Position numbers and translations under genes: made by a program
The notes under the pieces: generated by a model
What the model was told of the DNA's origin: nothing
Database searches by the model: none
What the model saw: only the letters and a program-made list of their open reading frames with translations
Assembly: GCF_007828865.1 (NCBI RefSeq)
Contig: NZ_VIVK01000001.1
Span: 5,580,001 to 5,644,000, forward strand
Source: Kribbella amoyensis
GTDB lineage: Bacteria > Actinomycetota > Actinomycetes > Propionibacteriales > Kribbellaceae
Direction of reading: 5' to 3'
Length of the DNA: 64,000 nucleotides
Shown here: piece by piece, positions 26,006 through 33,984 of the stretch
Layout of the letters: each line of letters starts with the position of its first letter
Position numbering within the stretch: position 1 is the stretch's first letter

Positions 26006-27691
26006 TCACCTCGGGACGGATCGGTGCCGGCCGAGCAGCACGACGGCGAGGATCGCGGCCGCGAACGCACAGACCGCCGCGCCGGCGAAGATCGTGTGCA
26101 CTTGTGAAATCGCCGCGTCGCGGAGCGCGTCGACGAACGGGCGGCAGGTACCGGGGGTAGCCGGGCACAGCTCGTTGGGTGACGGGATGTCCTCGGCGAG
26201 GGCGTAGTACCGGCGGAGTCCGAGCGCGGTGAGGACCGAGACGCCGACGAGCATGCCGACCATCCGGGCGACCACGACGAGCGCGCTGGCCAGGCCGTGG
26301 CTGTCCGCCCGGGTCGCGGCCAGGATCGCGGTGTTCACCGGGGAGAGCGCCAGGCCGAATCCGAACCCGCAGCCGATCAGGGCCAGCGTCGCCGGGACGT
26401 GGTCGAGCGCGTCCCGGCCCCAGAACGCCATCCAGACGAACATCGCACCCGACAACGCGAGCCCGGCGCCGGTGATCAGGCCGAGCCCGTACCGCCGGGT
26501 GAGCCAGCCGCCGGCGACCGCGCCGACCGGGAGCGCGACCAGGAACCGGAGCAGCACGAGCGCGGCCGCGAGCTGCCCACCGCCCTGCGTCGTCCGGGCG
26601 AACACGGGAACGTCGACGAGAGCGGCGATCAGGGCTGCGCCGACGAGGAAGCTGACCACGAGCGAACCCCAGGCAGCCTTGGCGGTCAGCAATCCTGGCG
26701 GCACGATCGCCTGCGCGGTCCGGCGTTGCCAGAGCGCGAACGCAATCGCGAAGGCCCCCGCACCGACGAGCAGCCACGGTCCGGCCGGGGACATCACCTC
26801 GCGCTCGGGATCCGCGGTGGCGAAGGCGAGTACGACACCCGCGAGCGCCGCGGCCAGGAGCAACGCGCCGACGAGGTCGACCTGGGCAGCGACGCTCCGC
26901 AGATCGGTCTTCCGAAGCAGCAGAGCGATCCAGACCAGAAGGAGGACGAGCGTGACGACGCCGATCGGGGTGAGCAACCGGGAATCCCCGCTGAACGGGA
27001 CGAACGGGATGCCCAGGGTGACGCCGGTGGCGAGGCGTTCGGGCGCGGTCAGGGTCAGCCCGAGCGCGATACACGCGAGCAACCCGGCAACGGCCGAGAG
27101 CGGTGGCCGTCGACGCCCGCGCAGCAGGATCGCGAGCACCACGGCGACGGTGAGGTTGAGCCAGAAGATGTACCGCCAGTCGGCGATCGCGAGGACAGCG
27201 GCCCCCAGCAGCGGACCGAGGACGGACCCGAGCTCCTGGACCGCGCCCACCACGCCGAGGGGGAGTCCGCGTTTGTCGGTCGGCCAGAGGTCGGCGACGA
27301 GGGCGAGCGTGGCCGGTACGAGTCCACCGCCGCCGACGCCTTGCAGGAAGCGCCCGAGGACGACGAGGGACAGGTCGTACGCCCCGGCCGTGATCAGCGA
27401 GCCGACCGCGAACAGGATGAGCGCGCCGACCAGGACAGGGGTCCGGCCGACCACGTCCGCGATCCGGCCGATCAACGGCAGTACGGCGATGTAGCCGAGC
27501 AGGAAGCCGGACACGATCGGGGCGGCCCGCTGCAGCTGGTCCGCGGACAACCCGACGCCGGCCATCATGTCCGGCAACGCCAGCACCACGACGTAGGTGT
27601 CCGCGGCCGCGAACGCCACCGCGATCGAGGCCAGCGTCAACCGCCGGCGCGCGCCGCCCACGGTCCCACCGGCGACCGGTACCTCACTCAT
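26006..27691 (-). CDS. MFS exporter, DHA2 (14-helix) family, P55-like
   Basis: A 561-residue major facilitator with 14 predicted helices. Signatures are PDMMAGVGLSADQLQ after helix 1, LIGRIADVVGRTPVLVGAL (motif A), LGRFLQGVGGGGLVPATLALVADLWP (motif B/C region), and GAVQELGSVLGPLLGAAV (motif C of drug/proton antiporters). It lies 43 bp downstream of an LprG-like lipoprotein gene in the same direction, reproducing the lprG-Rv1410c (P55) operon of mycobacteria, where the pair moves triacylated lipids/lipoarabinomannan and affects drug tolerance. By that synteny, export of a lipid or glycolipid is the preferred role; simple multidrug efflux is the alternative. Confidence 0.85.
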   Translation of the reverse strand: MSEVPVAGGTVGGARRRLTLASIAVAFAAADTYVVVLALPDMMAGVGLSADQLQRAAPIVSGFLLGYIAVLPLIGRIADVVGRTPVLVGALILFAVGSLITAGAYDLSLVVLGRFLQGVGGGGLVPATLALVADLWPTDKRGLPLGVVGAVQELGSVLGPLLGAAVLAIADWRYIFWLNLTVAVVLAILLRGRRRPPLSAVAGLLACIALGLTLTAPERLATGVTLGIPFVPFSGDSRLLTPIGVVTLVLLLVWIALLLRKTDLRSVAAQVDLVGALLLAAALAGVVLAFATADPEREVMSPAGPWLLVGAGAFAIAFALWQRRTAQAIVPPGLLTAKAAWGSLVVSFLVGAALIAALVDVPVFARTTQGGGQLAAALVLLRFLVALPVGAVAGGWLTRRYGLGLITGAGLALSGAMFVWMAFWGRDALDHVPATLALIGCGFGFGLALSPVNTAILAATRADSHGLASALVVVARMVGMLVGVSVLTALGLRRYYALAEDIPSPNELCPATPGTCRPFVDALRDAAISQVHTIFAGAAVCAFAAAILAVVLLGRHRSVPR

Positions 27692-27734
27692 CGGCCGGCC
27701 CCGGTCCCGGGCCGGCCGGATCCCCCCGGCGCGT

Positions 27735-28439
27735 TCACGGCTTGGTGATCTCGACCTGTTCGCCGTACCGGTCCAGGGTCACGTCGTAGCTGCTGGTGGC
27801 GCCGTCGTAGAACGGTCCGGTGATCGTTGCCGACACCAACTGCTTGGCGTCCTTGTCGATCTTGAAGGTGCTCGGGAAGTCCTGGTCGGCGGGCGCCTTC
27901 GGGAAGATGCCCTGCAGCGACTTGCCCTGGATCGTTCCGGTCACCTCGGTCAGCACCTTGGACCCGTCCCGGGTCTCGCCCTTGATCGCCGGGTCCTTCA
28001 CCGTCGGCAGCACCGAGGTGAGGCCCTTGGACGGGTCGAGCAGGATCGCCGGGTCGGGGGCGCCGAGCCCGGCCAGCTGACTCGGCGGCAGCTCGATGAA
28101 CTTCGGTGTGAACGGCAGCTTGGCGTACACCTTGCCGCCGACCGCGACCACCTCGGCGTCGATCGGCGACCCGGCCGCGCGCACGGTCAGTTTGCCCTTG
28201 AACGCGGGCGCGTGGGTGGCGACCCCGTCACCGGCGGCGAGCGTCTGCGCCGTGTCCGGCAGATCGCGGCCGGCCAGGACCACGTGCACGCTGGCCGCCT
28301 CGTCGATCGTCTTCTTCGCCTCGGTCAGCAGGGTCACCGCGTCGTCGCCGGTCTTGCCGTCGCCGTCACTGCCCTTGTCGTCGCTGCAACCGACCAGGGC
28401 GAGCACGAGCACCGCTCCGAGCGCGACCAGTCTCCTCAT
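27735..28439 (-). CDS. LppX/LprAFG-family lipoprotein (LprG-like)
   Basis: A 234-residue lipoprotein: signal MRRLVALGAVLVLALVG with a lipobox ending at Cys18, a short acidic linker, then the LprG fold as seen in ASVHVVLAGRDLPDTAQ, VGGKVYAKLPFTPKFIELPP and the C-terminal PSTFKIDKDAKQLVSATITGPFYDG. Mycobacterial homologues have a hydrophobic cavity that binds triacylated (glyco)lipids and hand them over after transport by P55. It starts 4 nt after the parC stop and is followed by the P55-like gene, so the operon may read through from parC or from a promoter inside the end of parC. It may therefore ferry lipids across the envelope. Confidence 0.85.
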   Translation of the reverse strand: MRRLVALGAVLVLALVGCSDDKGSDGDGKTGDDAVTLLTEAKKTIDEAASVHVVLAGRDLPDTAQTLAAGDGVATHAPAFKGKLTVRAAGSPIDAEVVAVGGKVYAKLPFTPKFIELPPSQLAGLGAPDPAILLDPSKGLTSVLPTVKDPAIKGETRDGSKVLTEVTGTIQGKSLQGIFPKAPADQDFPSTFKIDKDAKQLVSATITGPFYDGATSSYDVTLDRYGEQVEITKP

Positions 28440-28443
28440 GGGA

Positions 28444-30894
28444 TCAGCCTGCCAGGTTGGGGGCGCACGCGGCGATCGGCTGCGCGACCGGTACGCCGGA
28501 GCCGTCGCGGCGGGCGTCCAGCGGCGGCAGCTCCACGGGGGCGCCGCTGCTCGCGCTGGCCCGCAGCGGACCGGCACCGATGTACGCGATCATCAGGCCG
28601 TCCTCGCCCTTGAGCAGCCGGTGACAGCGGACCCCGCCCGTCCCGCGGCCCTTGCCCGGGTACTCGGTGAGCGGCGTGACCTTCACCGCGCCGACCTCCG
28701 TCCCCGGCAGCGCGGACGACGAGCCGGAGATGGTGAGCACGATGTTGTCCTTGGCCGGGTCGATCGCGCCGAAGAACACCACCTTCGCGTCCTTGCCGAG
28801 CCGGACACCGGCCATACCGCCCGCGGTCCGGCCCTGCGGACGGACGGCGCCGGCGTTGAAATGCAGCAGCTGCGTGTCCGACGTGACGAAGCACAGCTCC
28901 TCCTCGCCGGTGGCCAGCTCGACCGCGCCGACGACCTCGTCGCCGTCGGTGAGCCGGATGACCTCCCACGAGTCGCGGTTGCTCAGGTGGTCCGGGACGA
29001 CCCGCTTGACCACGCCGCCCGCCGTCCCGAGCGCCAGGCCGACGGACTCGGGGTCCATCGTGGTCAGCGCGAGCGCGCGTTCACCCGGCTCCAGCGAGAC
29101 GAACTCGGCGATCGGCGCACCGCCCTGCAGGTTCGGCGCGCTGGCCGTGGCCGGGACCGCGGGCAGGTCGAGCGACTCGAGCCGGATCAGCCGGCCGGCG
29201 CTGGTGACCATGCCGTACTGGCCGCGGGCGGTGCTCTTGATCACCGACACGATCGCGTCGTGCTTGGCCCGGCTGTCGCTCTCCCCGAACGGCTCGACGC
29301 CGTTGGTCCGGGCCAGCAGGCCGGTCGAGCTCATCAGCACCCAGCACGGGTCGTCGGACACCTCGAGCGGGACGGCCGCGGTCTTGGCCGCGCCGGACGA
29401 CTCCAGCAGCACCGTCCGCCGCGGCGTGCCGTAGGTCTTGGCGACCTCGGCGAGCTCGTCGGAGACCATCTTGCGGAGCAGGGCGTCGTCCTCGAGGATC
29501 GCGGTCAGCTTCTCGATCTCGCGCTCCAGCTCGGCCTTCTCGGTCTCCAGCTCGATCCGCGAGTACTTGGTCAGCCGGCGCAGCGGCATGTCCAGGATGT
29601 AGTTCGCCTGGGTCTCGGACAGCTCGAAGATCTCGATCAGCCGGGACCGGGCCTGGCCGGCGTCGTCGCTGGACCGGATGATCTGGATCACCTCGTCGAT
29701 GTCCAGGATCGCGATCAGCAGGCCGTCGACGATGTGCAGCCGGTCCTGCGCCTTCCTCCGGCGGAACTCGCTGCGCCGCCGGGTGACGTCGTAGCGGTGC
29801 CCCAGGTAGACCTCGAGCAGTTCCTTCAGGCCGAGGGTGCGGGGCTGGCCGTCGACCAGGCAGACCGCGTTGATCGAGAACGAGTCCTCCAGCGGGGTCA
29901 GCTTGTACAGCTGCTCCAGCAGGGCCTCGGGGACGAAGCCGTTCTTCACCTCGATCACCAGCCGGGTGCCGTGCGCCCGGTCGGTCAGGTCCTTGACGTC
30001 GGAGATGCCCTGCAGCTTCTTGGCCTGGACCAGGGTCTTGATCTTCTCGATCACCTTCTCCGGGCCGACCGTGTACGGCAGCTCGGTGACCACGATGCCC
30101 TTGCGCCGCGGGGTGACGTTCTCGATCCGGGCGGTGGCGCGCATCTTGAAGCTGCCCCGGCCGGCCGCGTACGCGTCCTTGATCCCGTCCAGGCCGACGA
30201 TCTTGCCGCCGGTCGGCAGGTCCGGGCCGGGGACGAACCGCATCAGGTCGTCCAGGTCGGCGTTCGGCGACTTGATCAGGTGCCGCAGCGCCTGCACCAC
30301 CTCGACGAGGTTGTGCGGGGCCATGTTGGTGGCCATCCCGACCGCGATCCCGGCGGCGCCGTTGACCAGCAGGTTGGGGAACGCGGCCGGCAGGACCGAC
30401 GGCTCCTCCTCCTGGCCGTCGTAGTTCGGCTTGTAGTCGACGACGTCCTCGTCCAGGCCGTTCGTCATCGCCATCGCCGGCGGCGCCATCCGGCACTCGG
30501 TGTACCGCATCGCGGCCGGGCCGTCGTCGAGGGAGCCGAAGTTCCCGTGGCCGTCGATCAGCGGCACCCGCATCGACCAGGGCTGCGCGGTCCGGACCAG
30601 GGCGTCGTAGATCGCGCCGTCGCCGTGCGGGTGGTACTTACCCATCACCTCACCGACGACGCGGGCCGACTTCACGTGGCCGCGGTCGGGCCGGATGTTG
30701 TTCTCTGCCATCGAGAACAGGATCCGGCGCTGGACCGGCTTCAGGCCGTCCCGCGCGTCCGGCAGGGCCCGGGAGTAGATCACCGAGTAGGCGTACTCCA
30801 GGAAGCTGCTGCGCATCTCGTCGGAGACGTCGACGTCGAGGATGCGCTCCTCGAAGTCCTCGGGTTCGGCGGTGGTGCTGGAACGGCGTGCCAT
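28444..30894 (-). CDS. parC: DNA topoisomerase IV subunit A
   Basis: An 816-residue type IIA topoisomerase A subunit. The winged-helix/tower core holds the catalytic Tyr131 in AAMRYTECRM with the quinolone-pocket sequence GKYHPHGDGAIYDAL just before. The coiled-coil gate has LIEIFELSETQANYILDMPLRRLTKYSRIELE. A C-terminal beta-pinwheel follows but no GyrA-box (QRRGGKG-like) was seen, which favours ParC over GyrA. It cleaves and rejoins both DNA strands with ParE to decatenate sister chromosomes. Position 93 is Gly where E. coli GyrA/ParC have the drug-contacting Ser; this is also common in actinobacterial ParC. The lprG-like gene begins 4 nt downstream. Confidence 0.93.
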   Translation of the reverse strand: MARRSSTTAEPEDFEERILDVDVSDEMRSSFLEYAYSVIYSRALPDARDGLKPVQRRILFSMAENNIRPDRGHVKSARVVGEVMGKYHPHGDGAIYDALVRTAQPWSMRVPLIDGHGNFGSLDDGPAAMRYTECRMAPPAMAMTNGLDEDVVDYKPNYDGQEEEPSVLPAAFPNLLVNGAAGIAVGMATNMAPHNLVEVVQALRHLIKSPNADLDDLMRFVPGPDLPTGGKIVGLDGIKDAYAAGRGSFKMRATARIENVTPRRKGIVVTELPYTVGPEKVIEKIKTLVQAKKLQGISDVKDLTDRAHGTRLVIEVKNGFVPEALLEQLYKLTPLEDSFSINAVCLVDGQPRTLGLKELLEVYLGHRYDVTRRRSEFRRRKAQDRLHIVDGLLIAILDIDEVIQIIRSSDDAGQARSRLIEIFELSETQANYILDMPLRRLTKYSRIELETEKAELEREIEKLTAILEDDALLRKMVSDELAEVAKTYGTPRRTVLLESSGAAKTAAVPLEVSDDPCWVLMSSTGLLARTNGVEPFGESDSRAKHDAIVSVIKSTARGQYGMVTSAGRLIRLESLDLPAVPATASAPNLQGGAPIAEFVSLEPGERALALTTMDPESVGLALGTAGGVVKRVVPDHLSNRDSWEVIRLTDGDEVVGAVELATGEEELCFVTSDTQLLHFNAGAVRPQGRTAGGMAGVRLGKDAKVVFFGAIDPAKDNIVLTISGSSSALPGTEVGAVKVTPLTEYPGKGRGTGGVRCHRLLKGEDGLMIAYIGAGPLRASASSGAPVELPPLDARRDGSGVPVAQPIAACAPNLAG
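28446..28451 (-). promoter_or_regulatory. Candidate -10 for the lprG-like gene inside the end of parC
   Basis: On the minus strand CAGGCT lies 6 nt before the ATG at 28439 and no Shine-Dalgarno is visible. The same hexamer is the -10 of a good promoter at 55390. No clear -35 was found, so this is weak. Confidence 0.3.
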
Positions 30895-31091
30895 GCGGGT
30901 CTACGAACTCCTCGGTGCCTGTCACTGAAAAGCGCCGCGGCGGTCCGGCGGCAGCGCCATTGTCGCCGGTCCGCCCCCGGAACTCCCGCAGCGACCCGGC
31001 CCCAATCCGCCAACCCTATGCCCGGCCCGCCGACAATTCCGCAATCCGAACCCTCACCACCCTCCGTGTCCGCCCTGCTCGGCCTGGCGGA

Positions 31092-33071
31092 TCAGCCGAC
31101 GGCGGCCGACGGGTGGGTCCTGCGGAGGATGAAGCTGGTGGGAGCCAGCGCCGCTCCGATTGCGAGGACCAGGCAGAGGACCGCGATCCCGAGGAGGATC
31201 GCCCAGGGGACAGTGGCGGAGACCTCGCCGAGTCCGGCGTTCATGGCCCGGCGGATCAGGGTGCCGACGGCGACGGTGATCGCCGTGCCGAGGCTGAGCG
31301 CGACCGCGCCGACCAGGGCCGACTCCCACAGCACCATGCGGCGGATCTGGGCCGGGGTGGCGCCCAGGAGCCGCGCGGTGACGAACTCGTGGCCGCGTTG
31401 CAGGCTCCCCATCAGCAGCGTGTTGGCGATCGCGATCGCGCTGTACAGGGAGGCCGGTCCGAGCAGCAGGATCAGGCCGAGGTCGTTCCCCTGCCGGACG
31501 GCATCGCCTTCCTGGGCCTCCCACTCGGTCGCGGGGACGGCGTCCGCGCCGGTACCGGCGAGCCGGCGGTCGAGCGCGGCGATGACGGTACCGACGTCCG
31601 CGCCCTGGTCGGGGACGACGAACCAGCGCGTCGGTTGGGCCCGCGGGGCGTGCTGCCGGGCGAGGTCGGCGGGGATCATCATCGCGCCGTTCAGCTCGAG
31701 CGCGGTCGGCAGGATCGCGACCACCTTCAACCGGTCGGCCTTGCGATCCGCGAACGTCACCGCGATCTCGTCGCCCACCTTGTACTGCTCGAGCCCGGCC
31801 AGTTCCTTGCTAATGGCAACCGTATGGCCGGAGAGCCGGCCGAGGTCACCGGAGAGCGCCGGTACCTTCCGCGCCTGGCTCGTGGCCGTGACGTCGATCC
31901 CCTCGGCGGTCTCCAGCTCGGCGGAGTCCCGATCGATCCGTACCAGTGGTACCGGGATCGCACCGTCCACGGCAGCCACCCCCGGTGTCCCCAGAATGCG
32001 TTCCCGCAGATCGACGCTGTCCGCCGAGGTGACGACGACGGGGGCGAGCAGGGTCTCCCGGATCGTGGCCGCGGACGCGTCGGCGGCGAAGCTCAGGGTG
32101 AGGACCATCGAGCCCGCGATCGCCGAGATGCCGAGGATCGGGGCGGCGAGCGACGCACTCCGGCGAGGTGCGGCGGTCACGTTGCTGCGGGCCAGGCGGC
32201 CGGAGACGTTGGTCCACGCGACCAGCGGTACCGCCCAGAGCCGGCCGATCAGCGGGACGACCAACGGCGCGAGCAACGTGAGCGCGACGACCAGCAGCAT
32301 CGGTGTGAACATCGCCAACGGGATGACCGCCTCGCCCGTGCCCGGCCGGATCAGCGCCAGCAACACGATCGACCCGGCCAGCACCAGGACCCCGACCACG
32401 ACCCGCACCGGTCCGATCCGGCGTGGTTCGACCGACGCCTCCCGCAACGCGTCGACCGGTCCGACCTTGCCGGCCCGGCGAGCGGCGGACCGGGCCCCGA
32501 GCATCGCCACGACCAGCCCGATCCCCATCGCGATCGCGAGCGGCACCCACGGACTCGCCGGCTCCAGCTTCACCGGCGCGAGCTCGGTGTACGACGCCTT
32601 CGCGAGCAGCAGGGGAGTCGCCAACTGGGCCAGTACCGCCCCGGTCAGAGCCGCCGCGAAGGCGACCACCAGCGCCTCACCGAGCACCATCCGCCGGACC
32701 TGACCAGGGGTCGCCCCGATCAGCCGCAGCAGCCCGATCTCGCGGCGCCGTGACGCCACCGCGAAGGCGAACGTGCTCGCGATGACGAAGATGGTGATGA
32801 ACCCCGCGATCGTGCCGACCACGCTGAGCACCGCCTGGAGCCCGGACACGTCCTCCCCGGACATCACCACCTTGGCGGTCCGCTCGGGCGTGTCGTCGTA
32901 GGCGGGCAAGGTCACCGTGATCGTGTCACCCGTCGGTCCGTCGTACCCGAGGGTGGCGGCCGTCGCGGTCGCGGCGAGGCCGAGCAGGAAGACCCCGACG
33001 GCCAGGGCGACGAACGACCCGGCGTACAAGGCGCGATGGCGGCTGACCGTGTGCCGGCTGAGGAAGAACAT
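31092..33071 (-). CDS. ABC transporter permease, FtsX/MacB type
   Basis: A 659-residue permease with two FtsX domains of the eight- to ten-helix duplicated type. The first contains IFVIASTFAFAVASRRREIGLLRLIGATPGQVRRMVLGEALVVA; the second contains LIANTLLMGS-like and FVTARLLGATPAQIRRMVLWESALVGAVALSLG. Large extracytoplasmic loops lie between. Such permeases work with a MacB-type ATPase to export peptides, antibiotics or lipids, or to remove them from the membrane. The ATPase gene ends with a one-base overlap (TGATG) at this gene's start. A divergent NarL-type two-component system suggests antibiotic/envelope-stress control. Confidence 0.88.
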   Translation of the reverse strand: MFFLSRHTVSRHRALYAGSFVALAVGVFLLGLAATATAATLGYDGPTGDTITVTLPAYDDTPERTAKVVMSGEDVSGLQAVLSVVGTIAGFITIFVIASTFAFAVASRRREIGLLRLIGATPGQVRRMVLGEALVVAFAAALTGAVLAQLATPLLLAKASYTELAPVKLEPASPWVPLAIAMGIGLVVAMLGARSAARRAGKVGPVDALREASVEPRRIGPVRVVVGVLVLAGSIVLLALIRPGTGEAVIPLAMFTPMLLVVALTLLAPLVVPLIGRLWAVPLVAWTNVSGRLARSNVTAAPRRSASLAAPILGISAIAGSMVLTLSFAADASAATIRETLLAPVVVTSADSVDLRERILGTPGVAAVDGAIPVPLVRIDRDSAELETAEGIDVTATSQARKVPALSGDLGRLSGHTVAISKELAGLEQYKVGDEIAVTFADRKADRLKVVAILPTALELNGAMMIPADLARQHAPRAQPTRWFVVPDQGADVGTVIAALDRRLAGTGADAVPATEWEAQEGDAVRQGNDLGLILLLGPASLYSAIAIANTLLMGSLQRGHEFVTARLLGATPAQIRRMVLWESALVGAVALSLGTAITVAVGTLIRRAMNAGLGEVSATVPWAILLGIAVLCLVLAIGAALAPTSFILRRTHPSAAVG

Positions 33072-33874
33072 CAGCGCTCCAGCTCACTCATCGCGGCGGC
33101 GATCTGCTGGGGCGTCCCGCGGTCCAGCGAGCCCGCGACGAGCCCGTCGGACAGGAAAAGCACCCGCTCCGCGTACGCCGCGGCGACCGGGTCGTGGGTG
33201 ACCATCACGGTCGTCTGCCCGGACCGGACGGTTGCCTCACGCAACAACCCGAGGACCTGCCGGCTGGTCCCGCTGTCCAGCGCGCCGGTCGGTTCGTCGG
33301 CGAACAGCACGGCCGGCCGGGTGACCAGGGCCCGCGCGATCGCCACCCGCTGCTGCTGGCCGCCGGACAGCTCGGCCGGACGCCGCTTCGCCTTCCCGTC
33401 CAGTCCGACCTGGGTCAGGACCGCCTCCACCTCACCACGGCCGGGACGCCGCCCCATCAACCGCAACGGCAGCGCTACGTTGTCGTACACGGTCAGCGAC
33501 GGCAGCAGGTTGTAAGCCTGGAACACGAATCCCATCTGCTCGCGCCGCAGCTTGGTGAGGGCCACCTCGCCGAGACCGTGCAGCGGGATTCCGTTCAGGA
33601 CGACGGTCCCGTTGGTCGGCCGGTCGAGCCCGGCGGCGCATTGCAGCAAGGTGGACTTCCCGGAGCCCGACGGTCCCATCACGGCCGTGAACGACCCGCG
33701 GGCGAAGTGGTACGTCACGCCGCGCAGCGCGTCCACGGCGCCGGCCTTCGACCGGTACGTCTTGGCGATGCCGTCGAGCAGGAGTGCGGGCGCGTCACCG
33801 GCCGGTCCGTACGGCTGGGCCGCGGACGACGGGTGAGCGGGTGAGGTCGGGAAGGCCGACGCGGTACTGGTCAT
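33071..33874 (-). CDS. ABC transporter ATP-binding protein, MacB/LolD type
   Basis: A 267-residue ATPase with Walker A GPSGSGKST, Q-loop FVFQAYNLLPSLTVYDNVALPL, signature LSGGQQQRVAIARAL, Walker B AVLFADEPTGALD and the switch His in TVMVTHDP. The NLLPSLTVYDNV pattern is typical of MacB/LolD exporters. About 30 residues of Ser/Pro/Ala-rich tail precede the domain. ATG 33874 was chosen over an upstream start that adds a non-conserved tail. It pairs with the permease downstream and faces a histidine kinase/regulator pair across a 110-bp divergent region with an 18-bp inverted repeat. Confidence 0.92.
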   Translation of the reverse strand: MTSTASAFPTSPAHPSSAAQPYGPAGDAPALLLDGIAKTYRSKAGAVDALRGVTYHFARGSFTAVMGPSGSGKSTLLQCAAGLDRPTNGTVVLNGIPLHGLGEVALTKLRREQMGFVFQAYNLLPSLTVYDNVALPLRLMGRRPGRGEVEAVLTQVGLDGKAKRRPAELSGGQQQRVAIARALVTRPAVLFADEPTGALDSGTSRQVLGLLREATVRSGQTTVMVTHDPVAAAYAERVLFLSDGLVAGSLDRGTPQQIAAAMSELER

Positions 33875-33931
33875 GCTCCCCAGCCAACCGCCGCGGCAGC
33901 CGACACGCGCTGGCCCCGGCGAGAGAGTGGA

Positions 33932-33949
33932 GGTAGCGCGCAAGCTACC
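33932..33949. promoter_or_regulatory. Inverted-repeat operator between the ABC exporter and its two-component system
   Basis: GGTAGC at 33932-33937 and GCTACC at 33944-33949 form an exact inverted repeat around GCGCAA, in the divergent gap. A NarL/LuxR-type regulator encoded next door is the natural candidate to bind it. Confidence 0.45.
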
Positions 33950-33971
33950 GCGTCCGGGGCCGCCCCGACTC

Positions 33972-33977
33972 TAGGGT
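33972..33977 (+). promoter_or_regulatory. -10 element for a leaderless histidine kinase transcript
   Basis: TAGGGT lies exactly 7 nt before GTG 33985 with no Shine-Dalgarno in between. It sits 23 nt after the inverted repeat, placing that operator at about -35 to -55. Confidence 0.5.
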
Positions 33978-33984
33978 TGACCCC

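Noticed and set aside
28096..32703. Very long plus-strand open frame (about 1,535 codons) opposite lprG, parC and the FtsX permease
   Set aside because: It lies antisense to three well-recognised genes and its translation is Arg/Ser/Pro-rich without any domain. It is a by-product of high GC content and codon bias.
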